Shown here: piece by piece, positions 1-7,811 of the stretch
Layout: the number at the start of each line of letters is the position of its first letter
Numbering within the stretch: the first letter of the stretch is position 1
Assembly (NCBI GenBank): GCA_030691585.1
Contig: JAUYEC010000092.1
Coordinates: 1-24,657 of the forward strand
DNA: 24,657 nucleotides
Direction: 5' to 3'
Origin: Candidatus Omnitrophota bacterium
GTDB lineage: Bacteria > Omnitrophota > Gorgyraeia > Gygaellales > Profunditerraquicolaceae
Made by a program: the position numbers and the translations under genes
The notes under the pieces: model-generated
Told to the model about the DNA's origin: nothing
What the model saw: only the letters and a program-made list of their open reading frames with translations
Databases searched by the model: none

Positions 1-327
1 GCCTGCGATTATGATTATCTGCGCCGCCGAGCCGCCTCAGTTACTCCTGCTCGAGCAACTAAGATAGGCCTGGATAGATTCGTCAATATGCATCAGGCGC
101 TGCGGCGGATGGTTGTCAGGAACATCTTTAGAGCGCTTAAAGGCGATACGCGCAGGATCACTTTCAGGCACATCAATGAAGTGGAGGATATGGCCTTAAA
201 CCGCCCCACAGGTTCCGTAGTTGACCTGCCTTGCGCTGTCTCCGTAGTTAAGAAAAAGGATAGTCTGTGTTTCTATTATAGGAAAAGGGGACAGCGACTT
301 TTTTTCACGCATGATTGTCTCGCATAA
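1..327 (+). CDS. tilS: tRNA(Ile)-lysidine synthase, C-terminal part (5' end outside window)
   Basis: Frame 1 is open from the first base to the stop at 325-327, so this is the last 108 codons of a gene that begins upstream. TilS makes lysidine at C34 of tRNA-Ile(CAU) with ATP and lysine. The catalytic N-terminal domain is not in the window. What is visible resembles the C-terminal TilS domain: a helical stretch, then LKGDTRRITFRHI near residue 48 and a VVDLPCAVSVVKKKDSL strand pair, matching the family pattern of a hydrophobic 'DLP' strand followed by a basic turn. A tilS-ftsH order is common in bacteria, which supports the call. The last ~15 codons (from 283) come from a palindromic repeat arm, so the native C-terminus has probably been replaced. 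Recognition rests on the weakly conserved domain plus context. Confidence 0.72.
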   Translation, partial: ACDYDYLRRRAASVTPARATKIGLDRFVNMHQALRRMVVRNIFRALKGDTRRITFRHINEVEDMALNRPTGSVVDLPCAVSVVKKKDSLCFYYRKRGQRLFFTHDCLA

Positions 328-351
328 AAAAAAGTCGCTGTCCCCTTTTCC
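281..351. repeat. GGGGACAGC-type palindromic repeat at the end of tilS
   Basis: Perfect 25-bp inverted repeat: left arm 281-305 starts GGAAAAGGGGACAGCGAC and the right arm is 327-351, separated by about 21 nt. The left arm is coding (end of tilS, stop at 325-327). The T-run and stem could also act as a transcription terminator. The same core GGGGACAGCG recurs four times inside coaB. Palindromes of this kind are often linked to REP-associated tyrosine transposases; none is in the window. Confidence 0.85.
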
Positions 352-361
352 CCTTTTCCCC

Positions 362-390
362 TTGATTTTATATATAGTTAAGTATATAAT
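362..390 (+). promoter_or_regulatory. Sigma-70-type promoter for ftsH
   Basis: TTGATT at 362-367 and a perfect TATAAT at 385-390 are separated by 17 nt, in an AT-rich stretch directly after the tilS hairpin. Transcription would start near 397, about 20 nt before the ftsH start codon. AAAAGGA at 401-407 serves as the ribosome binding site. Confidence 0.65.
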
Positions 391-417
391 ATTTATCTAA
401 AAAAGGATGGCTAAACA

Positions 418-2274
418 ATGGCAAACAATATGCTTAAACAGAACAATATAATGAAACGTTTTCCGATTGGCTGGGTCATCGGCCTGGTAGTATTCTTTGC
501 GATCATCAATCTTTTGAATACTAATCCTGCCGGCGTTACCAAAGAATTGGCCTACGGTAATTTTTACCGCTTGGTTAAGGATACCCCGGATAAGCTTAAA
601 GTGGTAACCTTGACCAAGGTTGAAAATGTGGTTCGCGGCGAGTATACCGATGGCTCTAAATTTTCCGTGAATATCCCGGAAAACGACCCGGAATTGCTGG
701 CTTTGATGACCAGGAACCTGCGCGATTTCAACGTGGTTGCGCTGCGGACCTTCTGGACAAGCCTGCTTTTTAATCTTGGGCCGATCCTGCTTCTGATATT
801 TTTTTGGTGGATGATGGCTGCTCGCGGGGAACAATTAGGCAACAAGATAATGACCTTCGGTAAGATGCGGCCAAAGATGCACAGCGAAACAAATAACGAG
901 CGGGTGACTTTTAACGATGTGGCCGGCGTTGATGAAGCCAAAGAGGAACTTACGGAGGTCATCGAGTTTTTAAAAGACCCGAAGAAGTTCCAGAAACTGG
1001 GCGGCAAGATCCCCAAGGGCGTGTTATTGGTCGGCCCACCGGGCTGCGGCAAGACCCTGATCGCCAGGGCCGTGGCCGGAGAAGCGGGTGTTCCGTTTTT
1101 CTCTATCAGCGGTTCGGATTTCGTGGAGATGTTTGTCGGAGTGGGCGCCAGCCGCGTGCGTGACCTTTTTGAACAGGGCCGCCGCGCCTCCAAAGCTTCG
1201 GGTAAGGGCGCTATCATTTTTATTGATGAGATAGATGCTGTGGGCCGCCTGCGTTTTTCCGGTATCGGCGGCGGGCATGACGAACGCGAGCAGACCCTTA
1301 ATGCCTTGCTCGTAGAGATGGACGGTTTTGACACGGTGCAGGGGCTGATATTGATCGCCGCCACCAACCGGCCGGATACCCTGGATCCCGCGATTTTACG
1401 GCCCGGAAGGTTTGACCGTAATATTGTGGTTAACCTGCCGGATATCTTGGGCCGTGAAGAAATATTAAAGGTCCACGTGCGTAAATTAAAATTGAACCCG
1501 GCAGTAGATCTGCGCTCTATTGCCTCGCAGAGCCCGGGATTTTCCGGCGCGGACCTGGCCAATCTCTGCAACGAAGCGGCACTATTGGCAGCAAGGTATA
1601 GTAAGGATTCTATTGAGCAGATCGATTTCGAAAAATCCGTGGAAAGGGTGATGATGGGGCCGGAGAAGAAGAGCCACATCATCTCCAAGAAGGAAAAAGA
1701 GATCACCGCCCTTCATGAATCCGGGCATGCCTTATTATCTCTTTTACTTCCCGAGGTTAATCCTTTAAAGAAGGTTTCTATAATTCCCCGCGGCCTTGCC
1801 GGCGGTTATACCTTTACGCCGCCCGTGGAAGACAGGCATTACTGGACCAAGTCACAGCTTAAAGAAGAGATAACCATGATGCTCGGCGGCCGGGCATCCG
1901 AAGAGATCAACCTTAACGAAGTCACCACAGGCGCCCAGAATGACCTGGAGATGGCCACACTTTTGGCGCGGAGAATGGTCACGCAATTCGGCATGTCCGA
2001 TAAGCTGGGCAATGTCACTTTGGGCAAGCACGAAGGGTTGGTATTCTTAGGCCGCGATATAATGGAAGAGAAGAACTACAGCGATTCAACTGCCCGCCTT
2101 ATTGACGAAGAGGTCAAGGCGATAGTCGACGCGGCATATACCGGGGCTAAGGATATATTGCGCCAGAACCAGGATAAATTAAAGATCCTGACCGCGGCAC
2201 TGCTGGAAAAAGAAGTGCTCGATGCCGAGAGCGTGAAAAAATTATTAGGTATTGAAAAAAAGGATGTCGCGTAG
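418..2274 (+). CDS. ftsH: ATP-dependent zinc metalloprotease FtsH
   Basis: Membrane-anchored AAA+ protease that unfolds and degrades membrane and short-lived cytosolic proteins as a hexamer. The 618-residue length is normal. Domain order: first membrane helix about 17-33, a small extracytoplasmic domain, second helix about 115-133, then the AAA+ module with Walker A GPPGCGKT (206-213; Cys where Thr is usual), Walker B IIFIDE (266-271) and the second region of homology with [19 protein letters not shown] (316-334). The peptidase domain has the zinc motif HESGH (433-437) and a probable third ligand D509 in AQNDLEMAT. The start at 418 is preceded by AAAAGGA about 10 nt upstream. It lies downstream of tilS and 11 nt before folP. 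Confidence 0.97.
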   Translation: MANNMLKQNNIMKRFPIGWVIGLVVFFAIINLLNTNPAGVTKELAYGNFYRLVKDTPDKLKVVTLTKVENVVRGEYTDGSKFSVNIPENDPELLALMTRNLRDFNVVALRTFWTSLLFNLGPILLLIFFWWMMAARGEQLGNKIMTFGKMRPKMHSETNNERVTFNDVAGVDEAKEELTEVIEFLKDPKKFQKLGGKIPKGVLLVGPPGCGKTLIARAVAGEAGVPFFSISGSDFVEMFVGVGASRVRDLFEQGRRASKASGKGAIIFIDEIDAVGRLRFSGIGGGHDEREQTLNALLVEMDGFDTVQGLILIAATNRPDTLDPAILRPGRFDRNIVVNLPDILGREEILKVHVRKLKLNPAVDLRSIASQSPGFSGADLANLCNEAALLAARYSKDSIEQIDFEKSVERVMMGPEKKSHIISKKEKEITALHESGHALLSLLLPEVNPLKKVSIIPRGLAGGYTFTPPVEDRHYWTKSQLKEEITMMLGGRASEEINLNEVTTGAQNDLEMATLLARRMVTQFGMSDKLGNVTLGKHEGLVFLGRDIMEEKNYSDSTARLIDEEVKAIVDAAYTGAKDILRQNQDKLKILTAALLEKEVLDAESVKKLLGIEKKDVA

Positions 2275-2285
2275 CTCAAATATAA

Positions 2286-3524
2286 ATGCGTGTACTCCAG
2301 GCAAAGATTAACCGCAAGCAGGATATCCGGGAGCTGATGCGCCGGATCCGCGTTGATGCCTATGGCGTCAAGATCATGCTTCCTAAAGCTCTAGCCTGCC
2401 TTGTCCAGCTGGATTCTATAACTAATATAAAAGCAAACATTCTCAAGCAGGAAATGCTTTCCTTAGGCGGCGATGCCGCCATCGCGCGCACGGCGCTTAG
2501 CGGAGGCGTAAAGACAACTGACTGCCTGTTGATGGGGAACCTGGCGCAGTTTGGCCGCTTGAGCGAAAAGCTTAAGGTCCAACCCTTCGGGCTCGACGGC
2601 ATGGGGCGCGAGTTGTCTCTGGCGTTGGCTAATTATCAAAAAGAAAGTTTCCGGCTGGACCTGGGCCGGTATAAGATTAATTTGACTGCCGGGAAAGCCG
2701 CTATTATGGGGATCTTGAACCTGACCCCGGATTCTTTTAGCGGCGATGGATTATATTCGTCGTTCGTCGTTCGTCGTCCGTCGTCCGTAGATGCGGACAA
2801 AACCGTTAATTCCATAGTTGATTATGCTTTGCAATTGGTGGATGACGGGGCTGATATTATTGATATCGGCGGAGAGAGCAGCCGGCCCGGAGCAAAGGCG
2901 GTTAGCATAAGGGAAGAATTAAAGAGGGTCATCCCCGCGTTAAAGCGGATAGCAAGATCAGTTAAGGCTCCGATTTCCATAGATACTTATAAGCCGGCTG
3001 TGGCAGAGGCGGCGTTGTCGGCGGGTGCTGTTATGGTCAATGATATAACCGGCCTGCGCGACCTGAAATTAGCCAGGGCCGTCGCGGCGCATAAAGCGGC
3101 GGTGGTGATCATGCATATGCGGGGAAATCCGCGCACAATGCAGGTTAACCCGCGTTATTCTTCCGTGGTGGACGAGGTCATCGATTATTTATCTCTGGCT
3201 ATAAAGCGCGCGCTTGACGCGGGGATTGACAGGGAAAAGATCGTCATCGATCCTGGCCTGGGTTTTGGTAAGACTCTGCGGCATAACCTGGAAATATTAA
3301 AGCGGCTGGATGAGTTTAAGGTGCTCGGCCGTCCGATCATGATCGGTGCCTCGCGCAAATCGTTTATCGGAAAAATTCTTGATGCCGATGTTTCAGGGCG
3401 TCTCTGCGGGACAGTGTCGGCGTCAGTGGCGGGGGTGTCAAGAGGAGCAAAATTGGTCCGGGTGCATGATGTCTCGGCGGCGCATCAGGCACTGCGTGTG
3501 CTCTCGGCTATAAATAGCGCTTAA
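2286..3524 (+). CDS. folP: Dihydropteroate synthase with N-terminal extension
   Basis: Condenses 7,8-dihydropterin pyrophosphate with p-aminobenzoate in folate synthesis. The C-terminal TIM-barrel domain starts near residue 128: NLTPDSFSGDG (145-155), DIIDIGGESSRPGA (190-203), a VNDITG strand, DPGLGFGK and GASRKSFIG phosphate-site motifs are all present. The first ~125 residues form an extra domain (LGGDAA, KLKVQPFGLDG) seen on some longer DHPS proteins, which explains 412 residues against a usual 270-280. Residues about 157-168 (SSFVVRRPSSVDA region) are encoded by a heptamer repeat that sits in-frame in the mobile loop after the first strand; without it the loop has ordinary length. All catalytic motifs are intact, so the enzyme is probably functional. 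Confidence 0.93.
   Translation: MRVLQAKINRKQDIRELMRRIRVDAYGVKIMLPKALACLVQLDSITNIKANILKQEMLSLGGDAAIARTALSGGVKTTDCLLMGNLAQFGRLSEKLKVQPFGLDGMGRELSLALANYQKESFRLDLGRYKINLTAGKAAIMGILNLTPDSFSGDGLYSSFVVRRPSSVDADKTVNSIVDYALQLVDDGADIIDIGGESSRPGAKAVSIREELKRVIPALKRIARSVKAPISIDTYKPAVAEAALSAGAVMVNDITGLRDLKLARAVAAHKAAVVIMHMRGNPRTMQVNPRYSSVVDEVIDYLSLAIKRALDAGIDREKIVIDPGLGFGKTLRHNLEILKRLDEFKVLGRPIMIGASRKSFIGKILDADVSGRLCGTVSASVAGVSRGAKLVRVHDVSAAHQALRVLSAINSA
2756..2790 (+). repeat. Heptamer tandem repeat (TYCGTCG) inside folP
   Basis: Five near-perfect 7-nt units, TTCGTCG x3 then TCCGTCG and TCCGTAG. On the opposite strand this is the ACGRACG unit found in nnrD, thrC and several intergenic spacers of this window. 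The array is read in-frame. Confidence 0.88.
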
Positions 3525-3532
3525 TAATTGCC

Positions 3533-3563
3533 TGTAGGGACAGGTTTTAAACCTGTCCCTACA
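3533..3563. repeat. 31-bp TGTAGGGACAGG palindrome between folP and cdaA
   Basis: Perfect palindrome: arm TGTAGGGACAGGTTT, one central base, then its reverse complement. It starts 8 nt after the folP stop. Further copies lie at 10841, 11881, 13377 and 17427, with a G/C variant at 21504. Confidence 0.9.
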
Positions 3564-3599
3564 AAACAATTTGAATATTTTTTTAAGCATAAGGTGGCT

Positions 3600-4364
3600 A
3601 TGTATAATGTGATTCCATTCTGGAAACCGTTAGTAGAGATAGCCATACTTTGGTTCATGATGTATCACGTGATGCTTTTTTTTGAAGGCACGCGCGCTAT
3701 ACAGGTCCTGCGCGGTATCGTGATGCTGCTGGTGGCTTTTTTTGTGTTCCAGAGGCTGAATTTCGTGGTGCTGGACTGGCTTTTGACAAAGCTCTTTGGT
3801 ATATCTATTATAGCGCTTTTAATAATTTTTCACCCGGAGATCAGGCAGGGCCTGGCGCGCCTTGGCCAGCGGCACCTTTTTATCCCTTCTTTAAGAGAAG
3901 AAGAATGGGACCGTATTCTTAAGGAAATTTCTGTTGCCGCCGACAACCTGGCCAGGGATAGTATCGGCGCTTTGATCGCTATAGAAAAAAACGAACCCTT
4001 GCATACCTTTGCCTCCAGCGGTGTGGCGATCGAGGCGCGCGTATCTTCGGAATTGATCGAATCTGTGTTTACGCCCAGGAGCATATTGCATGACGGTGGC
4101 ATGATCATCCAGCACGGCCGGGTCATGGCCGCGGGTTGCTTATTTCCCCTTTCGCCGAACCAGGAATTGAGCCGGATGTTTGGCACGCGCCACAGGGCGG
4201 CGCTCGGTTTAAGCGAAGAGACCGACGCCATTATTATCGTGGTTTCCGAAGAGCGCCAGGATATCTCGCTGGTCTATCGCGGGATGCTCTACAAAGACCT
4301 TGGCCGCGAAGAACTTATTTCCAGGATAAAAGAGATCATCAAGATAAAAAAAGAAGATGAGTAA
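3600..4364 (+). CDS. cdaA: Diadenylate cyclase CdaA (c-di-AMP synthase)
   Basis: Makes the second messenger c-di-AMP from two ATP; membrane-anchored. From ATG 3600 the protein has 254 residues: about three hydrophobic helices in the first ~90 residues, then the DAC domain with HDGGMII and GTRHRAALGLSEETDAIIIVVSEE. The family signature is DGA...RHR; here the first motif reads DGG, a mild change, while RHR is intact. A longer open frame reaches back to 3528, but its extra 24 codons are mostly the translated palindrome at 3533-3563. AAGGTGG just before 3600 supports the internal start. Its stop overlaps the next small gene by 8 nt, as expected for a cdaA-cdaR pair. Confidence 0.93.
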   Translation: MYNVIPFWKPLVEIAILWFMMYHVMLFFEGTRAIQVLRGIVMLLVAFFVFQRLNFVVLDWLLTKLFGISIIALLIIFHPEIRQGLARLGQRHLFIPSLREEEWDRILKEISVAADNLARDSIGALIAIEKNEPLHTFASSGVAIEARVSSELIESVFTPRSILHDGGMIIQHGRVMAAGCLFPLSPNQELSRMFGTRHRAALGLSEETDAIIIVVSEERQDISLVYRGMLYKDLGREELISRIKEIIKIKKEDE

Positions 4365-4494
4365 AGAAAAAATAAAACTTAGCTGCAGGATCGCGCACTG
4401 GTTTACTTATCATCCCTGGCTCAAGCTTATATCGCTGGCCATAGCGATTATGCTTTGGTTCTATGTCAGCGGTGAGATGAATAGGTTTAATTAA
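4357..4494 (+). CDS. 45-residue CdaR/YbbR-like membrane stub
   Basis: Small ORF starting inside the end of cdaA (8-nt overlap). Its middle, HPWLKLISLAIAIMLWFYV (residues 19-37), is a single hydrophobic helix closely resembling the N-terminal anchor of CdaR (YbbR) proteins, which usually continue into several extracytoplasmic YbbR domains and regulate CdaA. Here a stop follows after MNRFN, and I see no YbbR domain before pdxJ starts 22 nt later. Either it is a truncated remnant of cdaR or a minimal membrane partner of CdaA. Translational coupling to cdaA suggests it is made. Function beyond the helix is inference. Confidence 0.6.
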   Translation: MSKEKIKLSCRIAHWFTYHPWLKLISLAIAIMLWFYVSGEMNRFN

Positions 4495-4515
4495 GTAACA
4501 AACCGAAAAAACAGG

Positions 4516-5229
4516 ATGCTCAAACTAGGCGTTAACATTGACCATGTCGCCACGTTAAGGCAGGCGCGGGGAGGCAGCCAGCCCGATGTGATAAAAGCGG
4601 CTTTAGCCTGTGAGGCCGCGGGAGCCGACAGTATCGTGGCACATCTGCGCGAGGACCGTCGGCATATTAATGACGCGGATGTAAAAAAGCTGCGCCGGTT
4701 AATTAAAACCAGGTTGAACCTGGAGATGTCCATTGCGCCTGAGATTGTGCGCATTGCCTGCTCGCTTAGGCCTGATCAAGCGACGCTGGTGCCGGAGAGA
4801 AGACAGGAGCTGACCACCGAAGGCGGCCTGGATACCCGGAAAAATTTTAAAAGAGTAAAAGAAGCGGTCTCCGCGCTTGAGGCGCGTAAAATAGAGATAA
4901 GTTTATTTATTGACCCGGACACTAAGCAGATAGAGGCGGCGCTTGAAACAGGCGCAAAAATAATAGAATTGCATACCGGCAGGTATGCTAACGCCAAAAC
5001 AAGCAGCGAGCGCCGGAGATATCTGTTGGAAATAGAGAATGCCTCTTCCTACGCCGGGAGCTTGGGGTTAGTGGTCAATGCCGGCCACGGGTTAGATTAT
5101 CAAAATGTTTCAAGTGTAGCGCGGATAGGCGAAATTGAGGAGTTGAACATCGGGCATTCCATCATCTCGCGCGCGGTTTTTATTGGCCTGGCCCGGGCGG
5201 TAGAAGAAATGAAGATGTTGATTGGTTAA
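4516..5229 (+). CDS. pdxJ: Pyridoxine 5'-phosphate synthase
   Basis: Last step of DXP-dependent vitamin B6 synthesis: joins 3-amino-2-oxopropyl phosphate and deoxyxylulose 5-phosphate. 237 residues, usual length. It opens with the family signature LGVNIDHVATLRQARG. Expected active-site residues are in place: H43 in AHLREDRRHI, E70 in LNLEMS, H191 in VVNAGHGLDY, plus the LVPERRQELTTEGG loop. An ACAGGA motif precedes the ATG. It follows the cdaA/CdaR-like pair and is separated from acpS by a long repeat-rich spacer. Confidence 0.96.
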   Translation: MLKLGVNIDHVATLRQARGGSQPDVIKAALACEAAGADSIVAHLREDRRHINDADVKKLRRLIKTRLNLEMSIAPEIVRIACSLRPDQATLVPERRQELTTEGGLDTRKNFKRVKEAVSALEARKIEISLFIDPDTKQIEAALETGAKIIELHTGRYANAKTSSERRRYLLEIENASSYAGSLGLVVNAGHGLDYQNVSSVARIGEIEELNIGHSIISRAVFIGLARAVEEMKMLIG

Positions 5230-5361
5230 GGTTACGGCAACGAAGCCCGTATCGGTATTCGTCTTCCGTCGTTCGTATTTCGTATATCGTTAAACTACGG
5301 AATACGGACGACGAAAGACGGACGACGAAATACGAAACGGGCATCGTTACCTTAGCCGAAC
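5223..5361. repeat. Long imperfect inverted repeat with heptamer content between pdxJ and acpS
   Basis: The left end (GGTTAAGGTTACG...GCCCGT) is mirrored by the right end (ACGGGCATCGTTACCTTAGCC), and both inner arms carry TTCGTC/CGTCCG-type heptamer-like sequence around a small centre near 5285-5300. The whole spacer could fold into one long hairpin, like a miniature inverted-repeat element. The left end overlaps the last codons of pdxJ. Confidence 0.7.
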
Positions 5362-5383
5362 GACGCAGCCAAAGATTAATAAT

Positions 5384-5749
5384 ATGATCATCGGCACGGG
5401 TGTGGATATTACAGAGGTCCGGCGTTTGCGCCAGGCAGCGGAGAAATGGGGCGACGCTTTTTTGGGCCGCGTTTTTACGAAAGCTGAATTGGATAATGCC
5501 AAGCTGCGCGGAAGTCTGTATCAGCATCTTGCCGGCAGGTTTGCCGCTAAAGAGGCAGTGTTTAAGGCCATGGGAGAGCCGGAGCTGAATTGGAAAGATG
5601 TGCAGATCTTAAACGATAAAGAAGGCAAACCCGTTTGCATGATCCTAAACGGCAAAGGAGAGGGCCTCAAAGTTCTGCTGTCCATATCTCACGTAAAAAA
5701 TTATGCGACTGCCTTCGCGATTGTTACAAAGGAAGCCGGCCGCGCATAA
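5384..5749 (+). CDS. acpS: Holo-[acyl-carrier-protein] synthase
   Basis: Transfers 4'-phosphopantetheine from CoA to apo-ACP, activating it for fatty-acid synthesis. The 121 residues are typical of AcpS. Both magnesium/CoA-binding motifs are visible: GVDITEV with D8, and GRFAAKEAVFKA with K56 and E57. The C-terminal SISHVKNYATAFAIV strand is also typical. It lies directly upstream of nnrD and overlaps it by 47 nt, a pairing seen in many bacteria, where the two are sometimes fused into or adjacent to YjeF genes. The coaB gene for CoA synthesis lies elsewhere in the window. Confidence 0.95.
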   Translation: MIIGTGVDITEVRRLRQAAEKWGDAFLGRVFTKAELDNAKLRGSLYQHLAGRFAAKEAVFKAMGEPELNWKDVQILNDKEGKPVCMILNGKGEGLKVLLSISHVKNYATAFAIVTKEAGRA

Positions 5750-6566
5750 GGGCGACTTCGGGCATATTTTTATTCTCGCCGGGTGCGCCAAATTTTCAGG
5801 CGCTGCAGTCTTGTGTGCTGAGTCGGCAATGCGCGCGGGTGCCGGCCTGGTGACGCTGGGGATCCCTAAGAGCATAAACTCGGGCGTCATTAAAATAAAA
5901 CCTAAGGAAGTAATGACTTTGCCTCTGCCCCAAACGCGGCAGGGTGCATTAAGTCTTAGCGGTTATAAGCAAATAAAAGATTTTATAAAGTCCGTGGACG
6001 TAGTGGTGGTTGGCCCGGGCTTGTCTCAAGATAAGTCAACGCAAGCGTTGGCGCGGAAAGTGATCAGCGGGATAACCAAGCCGATGGTCATTGATGCCGA
6101 TGGATTGAACGCTTTAGCTGGGCATTTGCACTTTTTACGAACGACGAACGACGGACGACGAACGACGGTATTAACGCCTCATCCGGGCGAAATGGCTCGT
6201 TTACTAGGCGTAAGTGTTAAACAAGTGCAAGCGGACAGGGAAGGTGTCGCGCGAAGATTTGCCCAGCGCCATAAAGTCGTCCTGGTTTTAAAAGGGCATC
6301 ATACGGTAGTTGTTGACGCGCGCGGTAAGCTGTATATTAATAAGACCGGCAATCCCGGCATGGCTAAGGCCGGCAGCGGCGATGTGCTCACAGGTATTAT
6401 TGCCGCGTTTTTGGGCCAGGGCTTGAGCGCATTTGAGGCGGCACAATACGCGGTTTATCTGCACGGTTTAGCCGGCGACCTGGCGGCAAAAGAAAAAACA
6501 CAGATTTGCTTGCTTGCCTCGGATATTATTGCTAAAATCCCTGAGGCGGTAAAGAAGTCGAGTTAA
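5703..6566 (+). CDS. nnrD: ADP-dependent NAD(P)H-hydrate dehydratase (C-terminal YjeF domain only)
   Basis: Repairs hydrated NAD(P)H. The protein (287 residues) has the ribokinase-like fold motifs KGDFGHIFILAG (16-27), VVGPGL, VIDADGLNAL (129-138), TPHPGEM (158-164) and GNPGMAKAGSGDVLTG with catalytic D227. The epimerase half (NnrE) common in bifunctional proteins is absent. Residues about 145-156 (LRTTNDGRRTTV) are encoded by a heptamer repeat inserted in-frame just before TPHPGEM, between a helix and a strand. The start lies 47 nt inside acpS in another frame; no downstream start would keep the KGDFGH motif. Confidence 0.92.
   Translation: MRLPSRLLQRKPAAHKGDFGHIFILAGCAKFSGAAVLCAESAMRAGAGLVTLGIPKSINSGVIKIKPKEVMTLPLPQTRQGALSLSGYKQIKDFIKSVDVVVVGPGLSQDKSTQALARKVISGITKPMVIDADGLNALAGHLHFLRTTNDGRRTTVLTPHPGEMARLLGVSVKQVQADREGVARRFAQRHKVVLVLKGHHTVVVDARGKLYINKTGNPGMAKAGSGDVLTGIIAAFLGQGLSAFEAAQYAVYLHGLAGDLAAKEKTQICLLASDIIAKIPEAVKKSS
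6136..6170 (+). repeat. Heptamer tandem repeat (ACGRACG) inside nnrD
   Basis: Units ACGAACG, ACGAACG, ACGGACG, ACGAACG and a partial ACGG in tandem. This is the reverse-complement orientation of the folP array. It is read in-frame as LRTTNDGRRTTV. Confidence 0.87.
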
Positions 6567-6609
6567 ATAAAGAGAATCATTATTGGCGTGTTCTTGCTAC
6601 GGAAAACCG

Positions 6610-6638
6610 TTGATATTATTGTGGTATTATTAAATTAT
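6610..6638 (+). promoter_or_regulatory. Possible promoter upstream of the AAA/TOPRIM pair
   Basis: TTGATA at 6610-6615 and AATTAT at 6633-6638 with a 17-nt spacer, in the AT-rich stretch between nnrD and the ATPase gene. The -10 matches only 4 of 6 positions, so this is weak. Confidence 0.3.
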
Positions 6639-6701
6639 GTTTAGACAAGATTGGGATAGGGATATTCTGAGGTAATTTGTAGTTCAAGAGGAGGCGGGTA
6701 A

Positions 6702-7811
6702 ATGATCCTACAGAAAATAAATTATTTTGAACACGAAAGCGAACCAAATTATTGGCGAGTTAGAGATGTTAATCTCGGATCTGTTAATCTCATAGTTGGA
6801 CTAAATGCCACAGGAAAGACTCGCCTGATGAACATAATCTCGAATCTTACTAAAATTCTAACAAAGAAAGTTAAGACACAAGGTTGCTGGGAATTAGAAT
6901 TTAAAAATTTAGATAATAATGAGATCTACGAGTATAAATTAAATATAGTCAAAAATGTTGTTGTTAAAGAGACAATAACCCAGAACGGTAATGAATTACT
7001 CAAGCGGGAGGAAGACAAGGGGGCGTTATATTCCTTTCGTGAGAAGAAGCTCATTGAAATCTTTCCTCCGAAAAATGAATTAACTCTGAGCGTTAGGAGA
7101 GACAGAGTAGAGTTTCCATTTTTTGAAGAATTAATTAACTGGTCAGAGAATTTCTATGGTTATACTTTTACTGGCACAAGGCCTAACGAAGTTACAATAC
7201 CCAATACGCCAGCAGCCTTATTAGAAAATTTGAACACCGTTCCGTACCTTCTTGTTGAGGCCCTGAAGGATCCCCATATCCGAGAGTCCATTATCAAGGA
7301 TTTTTGTGAGGTTGGATATCCCATAAAGGATATAAAAATAACTTCAGGGTTGATTCCTAATGCTCCACCAGGATTACGGCTAGTTGAATTGCAAGAAACA
7401 GATTTGTCTTGTTTGACCAATCAACTTTTTATGTCGCAGGGTATGTTTAGAGCTTTTTCTTTAATAGTAATAATTGAGTATATCTTAAAAATGAATAAAT
7501 ATTGTACGGTCGCAATTGACGATTTAGGTGAAGGATTGGACTATGAACGAGCCGCAAAAATAACAAATTTACTTTTCAAGAAAATTGTTGGCAGCAAGAT
7601 TCAGTTGATAGTTACCTCAAATGACAGATTCTTAATTAATGCGGCAAATGTTCGATATTTAAATATTTTAGAACGGCAAGGGCATGTTGTAGATTCGTTT
7701 AATTATTTAAACTCAAAGGAAAAATTTGAGGAATTTGAAACAATGGGGCTAAATGTTTTTGATTTCTTTTCGGGTAAAATGTATAAAGAAAATAAACATG
7801 AAAAAAGTTAG
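6702..7811 (+). CDS. AAA/ABC-type ATPase of a putative two-gene defence module
   Basis: 369-residue predicted ATPase of the AAA_21/AAA_15 (SMC/OLD-like) kind. Visible motifs: Walker A GLNATGKT (33-40), an ABC-signature-like MSQGMFRAF near 246-254, Walker B VAIDDLGEGLD near 269-280, and a following QLIVTSNDRFLI strand like the switch region of this superfamily. A strong AGAGGAGG at 6687-6694 sits 7 nt before the ATG. Codon use is much more AT-rich than the neighbouring housekeeping genes, suggesting transfer. It overlaps the next gene, which has TOPRIM-like features, by 14 nt. That arrangement resembles split OLD-type or PARIS (AriA/AriB) defence systems; the actual family is not certain from sequence reading alone. 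Confidence 0.75.
   Translation: MILQKINYFEHESEPNYWRVRDVNLGSVNLIVGLNATGKTRLMNIISNLTKILTKKVKTQGCWELEFKNLDNNEIYEYKLNIVKNVVVKETITQNGNELLKREEDKGALYSFREKKLIEIFPPKNELTLSVRRDRVEFPFFEELINWSENFYGYTFTGTRPNEVTIPNTPAALLENLNTVPYLLVEALKDPHIRESIIKDFCEVGYPIKDIKITSGLIPNAPPGLRLVELQETDLSCLTNQLFMSQGMFRAFSLIVIIEYILKMNKYCTVAIDDLGEGLDYERAAKITNLLFKKIVGSKIQLIVTSNDRFLINAANVRYLNILERQGHVVDSFNYLNSKEKFEEFETMGLNVFDFFSGKMYKENKHEKS

Noticed and set aside
564..1706. Long minus-strand frame (380 codons) opposite ftsH
   Set aside because: It lies entirely antisense to a clear FtsH with all motifs and has no recognisable domain; it is a by-product of codon bias.
3528..3599. Earlier start for CdaA giving 24 more residues
   Set aside because: The extra codons translate the TGTAGGGACAGG palindrome; the internal ATG at 3600 has a better binding site and matches the family start.
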